Source: Candidatus Uhrbacteria bacterium CG_4_9_14_3_um_filter_50_9 (GTDB lineage: Bacteria; Patescibacteriota; Patescibacteriia; UBA9934; GWF2-40-263). From it: 47,217 nt of DNA. Positions 1 through 9,800 of the stretch are shown piece after piece. The translations under genes were made by a program, and so were the position numbers. Numbering within the stretch: the first letter of the stretch is position 1; every line of letters starts with the position of its first letter. The notes beneath the pieces are model-generated. The model did no database searches. It saw only the letters and a program-made list of their open reading frames with translations, and was not told the DNA's origin. The DNA is taken from positions 1 through 47,217 of the forward strand of contig PFWU01000030.1 in the NCBI GenBank assembly GCA_002791295.1, read 5' to 3'.

Positions 1-630
1 GCGAAGAATCTTACAAAACAATGAGTAACATCTGGGTCAGACCCGCCCATGCCGGGTGAAGATCAGATGCCCTTCTTCCTCCCCATGGAGGACGGTAGCT
101 ACCAGTACCTGGCCACGGTCGAGCCCGACGGCGAGGCCTACTCGCTCATGCGGATCTACCTGATCAACGCCCTGACGGGTGAACGCCAGGTGTACCGCTT
201 TGACAAGCCGGGGCGCCCCAGAAACTTGCAGGGTCCGCGCAAGGTCATCTCCTACGCCAAGTCTCTTCCGAGCTACGTCTGGGTTGAAGGCTCTGGCAAG
301 GATCAGAGCGGTACCTACCGCCTGGTCGAACCGAGGCCAGTGACCCCCGAAGGCAAGGACCGCATCTTCTGGATGCTGTCGATCACCCCCGCCGACTATG
401 CGAGCGTGTTCGCCACAGTCTTTGTCGACTCGGCCACCAACGAGGTCCACGGTCCCTTCCTGACCCGCGAGGCAACCTTCGCATGGCTCCGGGGAGAGGA
501 GGTCGACATCAACCAGATGATCGAGACCGGAGACACACTGACAAGTGTCGAAGGAATGTGCAGCGGAATCGAAACCATCTGGATCGACAACTGCCACGGC
601 CTTCGTCCCCCACTCGGCACGACCCGCTAG
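1..630 (+). CDS. Hypothetical protein, open to the left window edge; needs a frame change at about 54-59. The uninterrupted ORF is 49..630.
   Basis: GC-rich ORF 49..630. Frame 3 from the window edge (EESYKTMSNIWVRPAHAG) ends at TGA 57-59, exactly where frame 1 continues as GEDQMPFFLPME. A terminator hairpin follows. Confidence 0.55.
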
Positions 631-643
631 CGGAAACCAAACG

Positions 644-672
644 AACCCCACGCAATGCACGTGGGGTTTTCT
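644..672 (+). terminator. Rho-independent terminator
   Basis: AACCCCACG-loop-CGTGGGGTTTTC. Confidence 0.8.
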
Positions 673-705
673 CATACCCATCTTCCTCCTGTACACTTGA
701 GTTCT

Positions 706-927
706 ATGCTTTATGCCCTTCGCATTTCCTATCCAGTCATTCTTCTTTATTTCCTTTTTGCTGCATCTATCTACGTTGATTTCCAAAGCAACTACAAAGG
801 ACTGGCCTTTATGATCTTTGCTGTGGGATGCATTGGAACACTCTATCAAAAAACGTGGCACAAGTACCTAACAATCTGTACAATGCCTGTGTATGACAAA
901 AAGCTTCACTCCGCACATGACCATTGA
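706..927 (+). CDS. Small membrane protein (hypothetical)
   Basis: ORF MLYALRISYPVILLYFLFAASIYVDF... with hydrophobic segments; overlaps the start of the next gene. Confidence 0.5.
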   Translation: MLYALRISYPVILLYFLFAASIYVDFQSNYKGLAFMIFAVGCIGTLYQKTWHKYLTICTMPVYDKKLHSAHDH

Positions 928-1957
928 AAAATGGTTCTTCTTGCTCCTAACCACGGTCGTGGTGTACTTGTTCTGGCAGGTGCTGGAACCGTTTATACTT
1001 GTCCTGCTCCTTGCGGGCGTCGTCGCAATCATTCTCTCTCCGGTTGAACATCGACTTCGAAAGATTGTAAAAATTCCACGACTCTCTGCGGCTATTATGT
1101 CGCTTGGAGTCTTCTTCCTCATTTTTATTCCTTTGCTTGTCACACTTGTCATCATGGCCACGCAGGCCTCAGAACTCGTGCAGACCGCAACAGAAAATCA
1201 GTCCTGGCTTGAACACCTCGATCCTGCCACATCCCCGTTTATTCAATCCCTTCCAGAGCCCGTACAGAATGAAATAAATGCCATTGATCTTTCTGAAATA
1301 GGACGTTCTGTTGCCACTTGGGCCTTTGAAAATGTTGGAAGTTTATTCTCAAGTACAACCAAACTCGTCCTCAATACATTTATTTTCTTCTTGTGTCTCT
1401 ATTACCTTCTTGTTGACCGTAAGAAACTTTACGATGAAGCGCTCATGCTGAGTCCGCTTGAAGATAAGATCGATTCAAAAATTCTCAAGCGTGTTGTTGG
1501 AACGGTGCGTTCAGTCGTGTTTGGTGTCCTCTTGCTTGCAATCATCCAGGGCATCATTGCTGGAATCGGGATGACGATTTTCGGTGTCCCAGGCGCCTCA
1601 ATCTGGGGAGCTCTTACAGCTGTATCCGCCATGGTTCCGTTCGTTGGAACAGGCCTTGTTCTCATCCCAGCCATTCTCTATCTCTTTTTTACTGGCTCAA
1701 CAGGTACAGCAATCGGACTCTTAATCTGGTCCGTCATCTTTGTCTCCATGGCAGACAATCTCATTGGTCCTTACCTCATCGGTGGCACCACACACATGCA
1801 TTCATTCCTGGTTCTGCTCGCCGTCCTCGGTGGACTCTCGGCATTTGGATCCGTCGGAGCCATTGCTGGACCAACGATTTTAGCCGCCCTGCTGGCACTC
1901 ATAGAACTCTACAAATCAGGAATCCTGACGACAAGAAAATTACAAGAAACGACTTGA
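893..1957 (+). CDS. AI-2E family transporter (PerM/YdiK-like)
   Basis: 354-aa multi-TM protein with the family C-terminal pattern (VPFVGTGLVLIPAILYLF ... GTTHMHSFLVLLAVLGG). Confidence 0.85.
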   Translation: MTKSFTPHMTIEKWFFLLLTTVVVYLFWQVLEPFILVLLLAGVVAIILSPVEHRLRKIVKIPRLSAAIMSLGVFFLIFIPLLVTLVIMATQASELVQTATENQSWLEHLDPATSPFIQSLPEPVQNEINAIDLSEIGRSVATWAFENVGSLFSSTTKLVLNTFIFFLCLYYLLVDRKKLYDEALMLSPLEDKIDSKILKRVVGTVRSVVFGVLLLAIIQGIIAGIGMTIFGVPGASIWGALTAVSAMVPFVGTGLVLIPAILYLFFTGSTGTAIGLLIWSVIFVSMADNLIGPYLIGGTTHMHSFLVLLAVLGGLSAFGSVGAIAGPTILAALLALIELYKSGILTTRKLQETT

Positions 1958-1965
1958 TCAAAAAG

Positions 1966-1995
1966 AACACCGACCTCACGAGGGTCGGTGTTTGA
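1966..1995 (+). terminator. Terminator after the AI-2E transporter gene
   Basis: AACACCGACC-loop-GGTCGGTGTTT. Confidence 0.7.
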
Positions 1996-2000
1996 ATTTG

Positions 2001-2028
2001 AAAAGCACAGACCGTTCGTCTGTGCTTG
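2001..2028 (-). terminator. Terminator of the 2044..3609 gene
   Basis: AAGCACAGAC-loop-GTCTGTGCTTTTC on the minus strand. Confidence 0.75.
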
Positions 2029-2043
2029 TGCGTTGGAGTTGTC

Positions 2044-3609
2044 TCAGGGCATCTTGAGCGGTGTGCTGCGATACCCAGGAGCGAGCGTTCTCATCAGGCG
2101 TTGAAAGGCCTGGAAGAGCTCAAAGTCGTCCTGGTGGACGGGATGGCTCTCTTCGTAGCCGGCGTGGTTGAAGAAGAGCTGGTAAACCTCGCGCACGTCA
2201 CGGCCATCGAAGCTCATGTAGCCCCCCTGACCTGACGACGCATCTGCACCCATGGCGTAGAGCGCCACGCGACAGGCCATCTGCCGGTCGAGGATTGTGC
2301 GCAGGTCACCGTTCGAGCCGATCTGACCGCCTGCCCCCCATCCAATCAGGATCACGGCGCTGTGCTTGGGATCGAGCAAGATGTGCTCGGGCCGGACAGA
2401 GGCATGAACCAGCTTGGCCTTGTGGGCGAAGATGAGAGCCTGGAACAGGTCACTGAAAACCCAGCCAACAACTGGGAGCGGAAGTGCGTGCGAACGTGAC
2501 GCATACTGCTCCACCGCCTCTTCGAGCGTCCACGTGAACCCGGATCCGATCCGGAACACACCCTGAGCACCCTTGAGGGGTTCGGGGATACGACGAAGAT
2601 GGTAGTCGTCGTCGCTTGAAGCGCGTAGTTGTTCGACGAGTGCCTGCTCGGCAGCCACCCACTCCTGATCTGTGCCCACCCCTTCGACGAGAAGAAGATG
2701 CTGCGTCTCACCTGCCTCGTCCATGCGGCCGAGAGAGACGACCTTGACCGGATCCCTGACGATCTCGCATGCGATGAAGAGCGTGAGGTCTCCGACCAGC
2801 CTGCGGATGTAGCCGCTCCGCCGCGTACCGTCAGTGAGGAACCGTCGCTCCGGGAGGTTGGTGACCTCATGAGCGTCGAGCAGCCGATCGGCTCGCTCGA
2901 AGAGCAGAATCATCTCCGTAAGGGTCGATGCGACACCAGTCAATACAGGGGTCATGAACAGATCAGGATGCTGAAGGAAGAACTCTGCCACCTCTGGCTG
3001 ATCAAAAGCATCTTGGTTCATCAGAGCCAGGACACCGTAGAGTGGCACCCCCGTCTGTTCCCGGGCCTCGAGGAGAACGGGATGAACCGTTCCTCTGCAC
3101 CACCTGATGATGGTTTCGTCGGTGAGCGGGATGAAGAAGCCAGGTCGGCTCTTGGTATCCTCGCTGAGCGACGCATCGACAAGCTCGCCTGTCACCCAGT
3201 TGAGACGCCGAAGCGTCATCAGGATGGGTTCGAAGCATCCCCTGCGACAGAAGGGGCAGGCCTCCTCCACCTCGAAGGTGTAGAGGTGACCATTGACCTT
3301 CAGACCGAGCTCACCACAGCTATCACACACGAGCGTGCGGGGGCCAAAGGCCTTGAGAAGCTGCACGAGCCGCGTCACCCGAGATGCGGGAAGGCCTGTG
3401 ATCTCAGCCTGCTCGGCCTTGCGCTCGACGTCATCGACCTCGATCAGGCCGACGTCAGCGAAGGTTGGTTCAGGCCCCACCAAAGCACCGAGAAGAAGAC
3501 GCGTGTCTTCTTCGGGACGCTCGAGCGTTCTGGTCGCACCCAGAACCAATGCGTGCAGCAGTCGATCTGGGATCGACAGAGAGCTTGCGTCGGTCAATGA
3601 GTCACTCAT
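2044..3609 (-). CDS. Protein with N-terminal zinc ribbon and C-terminal protein-kinase-like (predicted pseudokinase) domain
   Basis: CDSCGE...CPFCRRGC zinc-ribbon pattern; LVHASVRPEHILLDPKHSAVILIGWG resembles a degenerate HRD...N/DFG region. SD AAGGAG upstream of ATG. Confidence 0.65.
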   Translation of the reverse strand: MSDSLTDASSLSIPDRLLHALVLGATRTLERPEEDTRLLLGALVGPEPTFADVGLIEVDDVERKAEQAEITGLPASRVTRLVQLLKAFGPRTLVCDSCGELGLKVNGHLYTFEVEEACPFCRRGCFEPILMTLRRLNWVTGELVDASLSEDTKSRPGFFIPLTDETIIRWCRGTVHPVLLEAREQTGVPLYGVLALMNQDAFDQPEVAEFFLQHPDLFMTPVLTGVASTLTEMILLFERADRLLDAHEVTNLPERRFLTDGTRRSGYIRRLVGDLTLFIACEIVRDPVKVVSLGRMDEAGETQHLLLVEGVGTDQEWVAAEQALVEQLRASSDDDYHLRRIPEPLKGAQGVFRIGSGFTWTLEEAVEQYASRSHALPLPVVGWVFSDLFQALIFAHKAKLVHASVRPEHILLDPKHSAVILIGWGAGGQIGSNGDLRTILDRQMACRVALYAMGADASSGQGGYMSFDGRDVREVYQLFFNHAGYEESHPVHQDDFELFQAFQRLMRTLAPGYRSTPLKMP

Positions 3610-3698
3610 GCCATCTCCTTGAGATGAGAGGGTTCATTGTGTCTAGCAGCCCTTGGGTATACCCCAGAGCTTCATAAACACAGTGATTGAAACCTCCA

Positions 3699-3730
3699 CC
3701 GGAATGTGAGCTGAGCAGCTCACATTCCGG
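3699..3730 (-). terminator. Long terminator-like hairpin
   Basis: CCGGAATGTGAGCTG-AG-CAGCTCACATTCCGG. Confidence 0.6.
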
Positions 3731-3757
3731 AAGAATGTCGTTGATCCGACGAACGGA

Positions 3758-4849
3758 TCAGGCGGTCTGGATGCCGGCGAAGGGGCCGGCCCTGACCTCG
3801 CGGGTCGTGGGGCCATTCCTGGTCATCTCGATCACGCTGTGCAGGTCGAGCGGTATGAGCGTGAAGATGATCTCGGGCTCCTCGCGCCAGTGATCGGGAT
3901 CGTGCGGGTCCAAGGTGACGCGCTGGTCGACTGTGCGACCGGCACCGACCTCCATACGCTCGGGCGCACCGACCCGGCGGATGGCAGGCCGATGATCCAG
4001 CAGCCCTTCGGGTTCGATGCTGCGCGTCAGTCCTCTGAAACCGTCGCCGCCGAGGGACTGCGGCTCGAATGAGGACTCGAATCCCCCACGGAACGCCGAG
4101 GTGCGAATCTGCGGCTTTGCATGCTTCGAGAGGAAGACAGCGATGTCGATCCCCTCGCTGCGCCTCTCGCCGATGAGCTGCTGAGCCACGCCCTTGCCAG
4201 AGCTGGTGGGCACCAGCACGAACTGCTGGATCTTGCCGTCCTCGCCACGCCAGCCGTCACGCCAGAACGCCCCCCGTTCGATGTCCGAGATGAAGTTCTG
4301 CGGGTCCCAGCGGAAGCCACACTCCGTGCAGAAGCGGTGAGCGTCGGCGAAGGGAGTGCCATGACGGGGGCAGGTGTTGCGGTAGAACTCGAGCACGGGC
4401 TTGCTCGGACCGACGTACAGGTCACGACGCATGCTGCTCGAGGTGGGCAGTCCACTGACAGCGTTCAGACCCTGCACGCCCATGAGCACGGCCACGTTGT
4501 GGCTGTGGTGACCCATGGCATTGAAGTCGAACCACATCTCGCGAGGCATGGGGAAGCCCCGTGCGTCGACGAGGATCCGAATCATGTCGCTCGGGTCACG
4601 GGTGACCTGACTCTCGGTGAGCCCCTGGTCCTGCCAGTGGAGCTCCGTGCTGGGGATGCCGAAGAAGAAGACGGCCTGCATCGAACCCATGGCGGTGAGC
4701 CAGTGCCCGGGGACCTGGTCCTTGTAGTCACTGGCATCGAACACATGCCAGGGATGGGAACGCACGAGGCCTGTGCTGCCATCATCTCGCTTGGGGGCCA
4801 GATGGACGGCCACCTGAAGCGTGTCTGCTCGCATGACGTGGGTCGTCAT
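3758..4849 (-). CDS. Hypothetical protein with zinc-ribbon motif
   Basis: 363-aa GC-rich ORF; CPRHG...CTECGF motif; SD ACGGAG upstream. Confidence 0.65.
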   Translation of the reverse strand: MTTHVMRADTLQVAVHLAPKRDDGSTGLVRSHPWHVFDASDYKDQVPGHWLTAMGSMQAVFFFGIPSTELHWQDQGLTESQVTRDPSDMIRILVDARGFPMPREMWFDFNAMGHHSHNVAVLMGVQGLNAVSGLPTSSSMRRDLYVGPSKPVLEFYRNTCPRHGTPFADAHRFCTECGFRWDPQNFISDIERGAFWRDGWRGEDGKIQQFVLVPTSSGKGVAQQLIGERRSEGIDIAVFLSKHAKPQIRTSAFRGGFESSFEPQSLGGDGFRGLTRSIEPEGLLDHRPAIRRVGAPERMEVGAGRTVDQRVTLDPHDPDHWREEPEIIFTLIPLDLHSVIEMTRNGPTTREVRAGPFAGIQTA

Positions 4850-4941
4850 CGGTACTCCGTTGGTTGTGTCCTTACGGACGGGTGAGGGGGAAATTACTTT
4901 CCATCCACGGCTCGTTTTATCAAAACAGGCCGTAAATGGAA

Positions 4942-4967
4942 AGGAGGAGTCTTGCGTGACTCCTCCT
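4942..4967 (-). terminator. Hairpin terminator of the 4991..6424 gene
   Basis: AGGAGGAGTC-TTGCGT-GACTCCTCCT. Confidence 0.55.
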
Positions 4968-4990
4968 CGTAGGGGGGGTGGCCAGTAGGC

Positions 4991-6424
4991 CTAGCTCAGG
5001 GAGCCGCGGGAATCGCGACCACCGGGACGGTGCGCCGCGGTGCGGCCCTCGATCGCGTCGAAGCTGGAGGGACGGCCGGCGGTGCGGTAGGCACTGGTGC
5101 CCGGCCAGGTGATGGGCTTGCCGCGCCGCTGCAGGGCCAGGATGTACTCGGGGCAGATGTCGGCCGGCTGCTTCGGGAGCTCGAGAACACCCAAGACGAA
5201 CCCGGCGATCGAGCGCTCCTGGTCCTGGGCGTCCACGGGAACGTCCAGCTCGAGCTTCTTGATCATCTCCTCGAAGCTGCCGGCACCGACCAAGCCCGGG
5301 AGGGCAGCGTCGCGCAGCAGCTCGGCGTCCATGACCAGATCCTTGCCGATGGTCCTCGCCGCGGGGATGCCGAGACCGGCGAACACGCGGTTGAACTCGT
5401 CGATCAGTGCGCGGGCGGCGCTCACCACCGGCATGGGATCGGGGTACTCGATGCCGGAGGAACCACTGCGGATTGCCAACACGATGTTGGCGACGTCGCC
5501 GGACTCGTCCTTGTGTAGCTGCCGGTAGGCATCGAGCTTGCCCTGAAACTCCGCGAGCCTCGGCCAGAGGGTCGCGACCTTCTCGACGAAGCAAGCCTTG
5601 TCAGCCTCGGGCACCGAGGTGATCGAGCCGTCGAAGGCTGCGAGCACGTCCGCGTAGCTGCGCCGGGTCTGGGCGCGCTTGAGCGTGTAGTAGAGCTCCG
5701 GCGCGGGCAGGTCCATGGCCTCGGCGTGCTCGAGCACGCGCTTGGTCAGGACCGGCAGGATGCGATCCACACCCAGGGCCCGGGTCAAGGCCCCGCGGAT
5801 GGCAACGACGGCGTCGGCCGAGGAGAACTTGGCCACGCCGCCGGTCGCGAGCGCACTCAGGAGCGAGTCGCCGTCCTCGGGGAGGCTCGGCAGCAGGCTC
5901 ATGTCGACTGCAGCACGAGGCGTCGGAGCCGAACCGGCCACGGGGGTCGGCCCAGGGATGACGTTCGTCGGGGTCTCGAAGGCCTTGAGGACCTTCTTGA
6001 CGCCGAGGGTCACCTTGGCGTTGAAGCCCTTCTCGCCGGAGCGGGTGAAGAGGCTGACGATCTCCTCCTCCTCGAGCACACCTTCCTTGACCATCTCGAG
6101 GATGGTGTCGCTGTCGCCGTAGCCATCGAAGGCGGCGAAGATCTGGGCCGTGGTGAGGTCGGTTGCGGCAGCGAGCGGGGCGAAGGTGCTCTCGAACTCG
6201 CTGGAGAACTCGGACGGCGGCGGTGCGTCGAGGTACTTCTCGACCAGCTTCTCGGCCGCGGCCTTGGAGATGGTCCAGGCCTTCTGGACGGCCTTGGTGT
6301 CGCCGTACTCGTTGACCTTGGCCTTGAGACTGGCCTCGTCGGTGACGCCGTCGACTTCCATCTTGGCGATGCCCTTGGCGCTGACGCCGAAGGTCTCGAG
6401 GGTGGACTGGAGTGCGGATTCCAT
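4991..6424 (-). CDS. Hypothetical protein
   Basis: 477-aa GC-rich ORF with SD (AAGGAG) before ATG; coherent protein composition compared with overlapping-frame ORFs. Confidence 0.65.
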   Translation of the reverse strand: MESALQSTLETFGVSAKGIAKMEVDGVTDEASLKAKVNEYGDTKAVQKAWTISKAAAEKLVEKYLDAPPPSEFSSEFESTFAPLAAATDLTTAQIFAAFDGYGDSDTILEMVKEGVLEEEEIVSLFTRSGEKGFNAKVTLGVKKVLKAFETPTNVIPGPTPVAGSAPTPRAAVDMSLLPSLPEDGDSLLSALATGGVAKFSSADAVVAIRGALTRALGVDRILPVLTKRVLEHAEAMDLPAPELYYTLKRAQTRRSYADVLAAFDGSITSVPEADKACFVEKVATLWPRLAEFQGKLDAYRQLHKDESGDVANIVLAIRSGSSGIEYPDPMPVVSAARALIDEFNRVFAGLGIPAARTIGKDLVMDAELLRDAALPGLVGAGSFEEMIKKLELDVPVDAQDQERSIAGFVLGVLELPKQPADICPEYILALQRRGKPITWPGTSAYRTAGRPSSFDAIEGRTAAHRPGGRDSRGSLS

Positions 6425-6473
6425 GTTCTGCTCCTTGACAGGGTGGGTAGTCGGATAATCCGACCTGTTGAGG

Positions 6474-6528
6474 TTGCCATTTGGCGCTCTGAATACGTCT
6501 CAAACGTATGCAAGGCGCCAAATGGCAA
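6474..6528. repeat. Long nested inverted repeat upstream of the 4991..6424 gene
   Basis: TTGCCATTTGGCGC (6474-6487) / GCGCCAAATGGCAA (6515-6528), with inner ATACGT/ACGTAT. Confidence 0.9.
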
Positions 6529-6764
6529 GAATCTTTAATGAGCAGAATAACGGGCAAGAATAGACGAAAACTCTTTTTTTGTCAATACTTTGGATCAAGC
6601 TTAGTGTCGATCACACACTAAAAATAGTTGATGTAGTAAATCCTGTCAACATTGTGAGACTTTGCACAATTGACCTAAAAATGCAGCCTATTAAACAAGG
6701 AGAAACGATCGACTTCGTGTAAAAGGAGCTAAGGTGCTTTTGTTGGATTTTTTGAATTTGAAAA

Positions 6765-6786
6765 CCGGACCCGTTAAGGAGTCCGG
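6765..6786 (-). terminator. Terminator of the MopE/FG-GAP gene
   Basis: CCGGAC-loop-GTCCGG followed on the minus strand by TTTTC; preceded by GCTCATC/GATGAGC hairpin. Confidence 0.65.
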
Positions 6787-6812
6787 CTGATGCTCATCGC
6801 GTGTTGATGAGC

Positions 6813-9800
6813 TTAGAGTCCCGTTCCGAGGAACAGGTAGGTGGCGCCGGCAGCGGATCCGCCGTCGTCGTCGCCGAGGGCACAGATGAGGACGTCGTCG
6901 TAGCCGTCGCCATCCACGTCACCCGCAGCCTCGAGACACTCACCGGCGTTGTCACCAGCGCTTTCGCCCTGGAGTTCACCGTCGATGGTGCTGATCGTGG
7001 CCGTGACACTCACCGGGCCGAGCCAGACGTAGGCGGTTCCTGCGTCCGCACCCGCTCCATCGTCGCCGAGGGCGCTGACGATGAGGTCGTTGTCGCCGTC
7101 GCCGTTGACGTCTGCCACGGCTGCGTCGGTTCCGAACTCGTCGTTCGAGCTCTGTCCCACAAGCTGCAAGTCCGCCGTCGAGAGACTGGCGTCCAAGGCG
7201 CTCACGGGCGTGAGGAAGAGGTACAGAGCCCCTTCGCTCGTGCCGGTGTCGTCGTAGGCGGGCACGCCGACCATGAGGTCATCGTAACCATCCGTGTCGA
7301 CGTCACCGGTCATGAGGTACGCACCTGCGGCATCGCCGGCCACTTCACCGGTGAGGGTGTAGTTGACGACAGATGCGATCGTTCCCGAGGTCGTACTGAG
7401 CGGTCCCTCGAGGATGTAGACGGCTCCGGCGTTGCTCGCAGCGTCGTCGTTCCCTGGGGCTCCGATCAAGAGGTCATCGCCACCGTCGGCGTCGATGTCC
7501 GTGATGACGAGTGACGACCCCGCCTGATCACCAGAGGCGCCGGTGAGGAAGATCGCGTACTCGTCGATGGGTTCAGTGCCGGTGTTCACCGGACCGAACT
7601 CGATATAGACACCGCCGGCACTGGTGCCACCGGAATCCTCCATGGGGACACTGACGACGAGGTCGTCGTAGCCGTCGTGATCGAGATCGCCCACAGCGAC
7701 TGCCGCACCCGTCTCGTCTCCGGAACCGATTCCCGAACGGGTCATGTCGGCATCGGCGTCGCTCATCGAGCCCGAGAAGGGGCCCATGAAGACGTGCATG
7801 CGACCTGCACTCGAGGAGACGCCGGGGGCGCCGACCACGAGATCATCGGAACCATCTCCATCGAGGTCACCGCAGGCAAGCGAGCTACCGAAGTAGCCAC
7901 TCGAAGCGGACCCGTAGATCCGCGCGCCCGCCGTGGAGGCACTCACCGTCCCCGAGCTCACGGAGCTCGAGAACACGACGTACACGGCTCCACCCCGGGT
8001 GGTTCCCGAGCCGTTCTCGTGCGAGGCGAACACGATGTCTGGGTCGCCGTCGTCGTTGAGATCGCAGCCACCCAGCAAGGGGCCACCGGCTTCATCGCCG
8101 CTTGCCTCACCCGTCCACTTGCTCCCCGCGTCTGCGAGAGAGGACGTGCCGGAGAACCCACAGGTGTTGGGGGTTCCATCGCAGTCGTTGTCGAGCCAGT
8201 CCCCGCAGACCTCGGTCTCGCCGGGGTTCACGGAAGCTTCGGTGTCGTCGCAGTCACCCGTGTCGGACGTGAAACCACTTGGGGCCACACAATCCTCTGC
8301 AGTGCTCGCACTCGAATCACCGTACCCGTCGCCATCGCCGTCGGTGTAGTAGGTCGTGAGGACGCCTTCATCGATGCTGGTGTCGCAGTCGTTGTCGACG
8401 TAATCACACACCTCGGTCTTGCCAGGACTGACGGCGGACGTGCTGTCATCGCAGTCGGTATTGTCCGTGACGTAACCCGTGGGAGCGGAGCACCCCGTGA
8501 CCGAGTAGATCGCGTCGCCGTAGCCGTCGGCGTCGGCGTCGAGATAGTAGTCCACGGCGTCCACAGCATCCGACTCGTCGGTCGAACCGTCGCAGTCGTC
8601 ATCGTGGCCGTCGCAGTACTCGTCCGCACCGGGGTTCGTGCCTGCGTCGGTATCGTCGCAGTCGGTGTCGTCGCTCACGTAGCCCGAGGGCTGCGTGCAC
8701 GCTTCTTCCGTATCAGACACGTCACCGTAGCCGTCGGCGTCATCGTCGGCGTACCAGGTCGTCCTGTCGATGACGTCGGACTCGTCGATGAATCCGTCAC
8801 AGTCATTGTCGACCGTGTCGCACTCTTCGGCGGCATCAGGGCTGATGGCCGATGTACTGTCGTCGCAGTCGTCGGCATTGGTGACGTAGCCGGTCTCGTC
8901 TTCACAGGTCACGAGTGAACTGTCCGGATCACCGTACCCATCAGCGTCGGCGTCCAGGTAGAGGGTGTCGGGCGAATCGACCGTGCCGTCGCAGTCGTTG
9001 TCGATCAGATCCCCACAGTCCTCACGGACACTGGGATTGATGTCGGCGTTGGTGTCGTCGCAGTCCTGGTTGTTCTCGACGTAGCCAGCCGAAGCTTCAC
9101 AGGCGATCTCGGTGTAGTAACTGTCTCCGAACCCGTCACCGTCCGTATCACCGTACCAGGTCTCAGCCGTGCTGAGATCCAGATTGCCGTCATCGTCATC
9201 GATCTGCATGTCGCAGTCGTTGTCGATTCCGTCGCAGACTTCGGTTGCATCCGGGTTGATGGTGGCGTTGGTGTCGTCACAGTCCGAGGAGGACGCGACG
9301 TAACCCATGGGCTGAGTACAGGCTTCGGCCCACGTATCCGAAGCACCGAAGGTGTCGGAATCCGCGTCCTCGTACCAGGTCAGGAACAGCCCTTCGTCGA
9401 TCGCGCCGTCGCAGTTGTTGTCCACGTAGTCGCAGACTTCATCTGCGATGGGACTGATCTCGGCGTTGCCGTCGTCACAGTCTCCCGCAGTCGCAGCGTA
9501 GCCTTCCGGCATGCCACAGGCTTCGATCGTGTAGTCCTCGTTCCCGAAGCCGTCAGCGTCGCTGTCGGCGTACCAGGTATTCATGACCCCGTCGTCGATC
9601 AGGCCATTGCAGTTGTTGTCGATCGCATCGCAGATCTCCGTCGCACCCGGACGCACACTGGCGTCGGTGTCGTCGCAGTCTTCGGTCTCGGTGTATCCGT
9701 CGCCGTCGGCGTCGATGCCTGGAACGTATCCAGTGTCCGGATCGAATGCGACCTTGCCGGTGTCGCAGCCACCGATGGAAAGGACGATCGCCAGCACGCT

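Noticed and set aside
57-59. UGA recoded as glycine (Gracilibacteria-type code)
   Set aside because: UGA is used as a normal stop by rlmN, trmD and the AI-2E transporter gene in this window.
37-861. 274-aa minus-strand ORF
   Set aside because: Overlaps the coherent plus-strand ORF and runs through a terminator; low-complexity GC-frame artefact.
5601-6557. 318-aa minus ORF (RRRQHRRGQ... type)
   Set aside because: Arg/Gly-rich shadow frame of the 4991..6424 gene.
6734-6790. Leader peptide VLLLDFLNLKTGPVKESG on the plus strand
   Set aside because: SD-like AAAGGAG is present, but there is no plus-strand gene downstream; the region is the minus-strand terminator.
7677-8918. 413-aa plus-strand ORF
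   Set aside because: Antisense shadow of the repetitive MopE/FG-GAP gene; Val/Ala/Gly-rich artefact.
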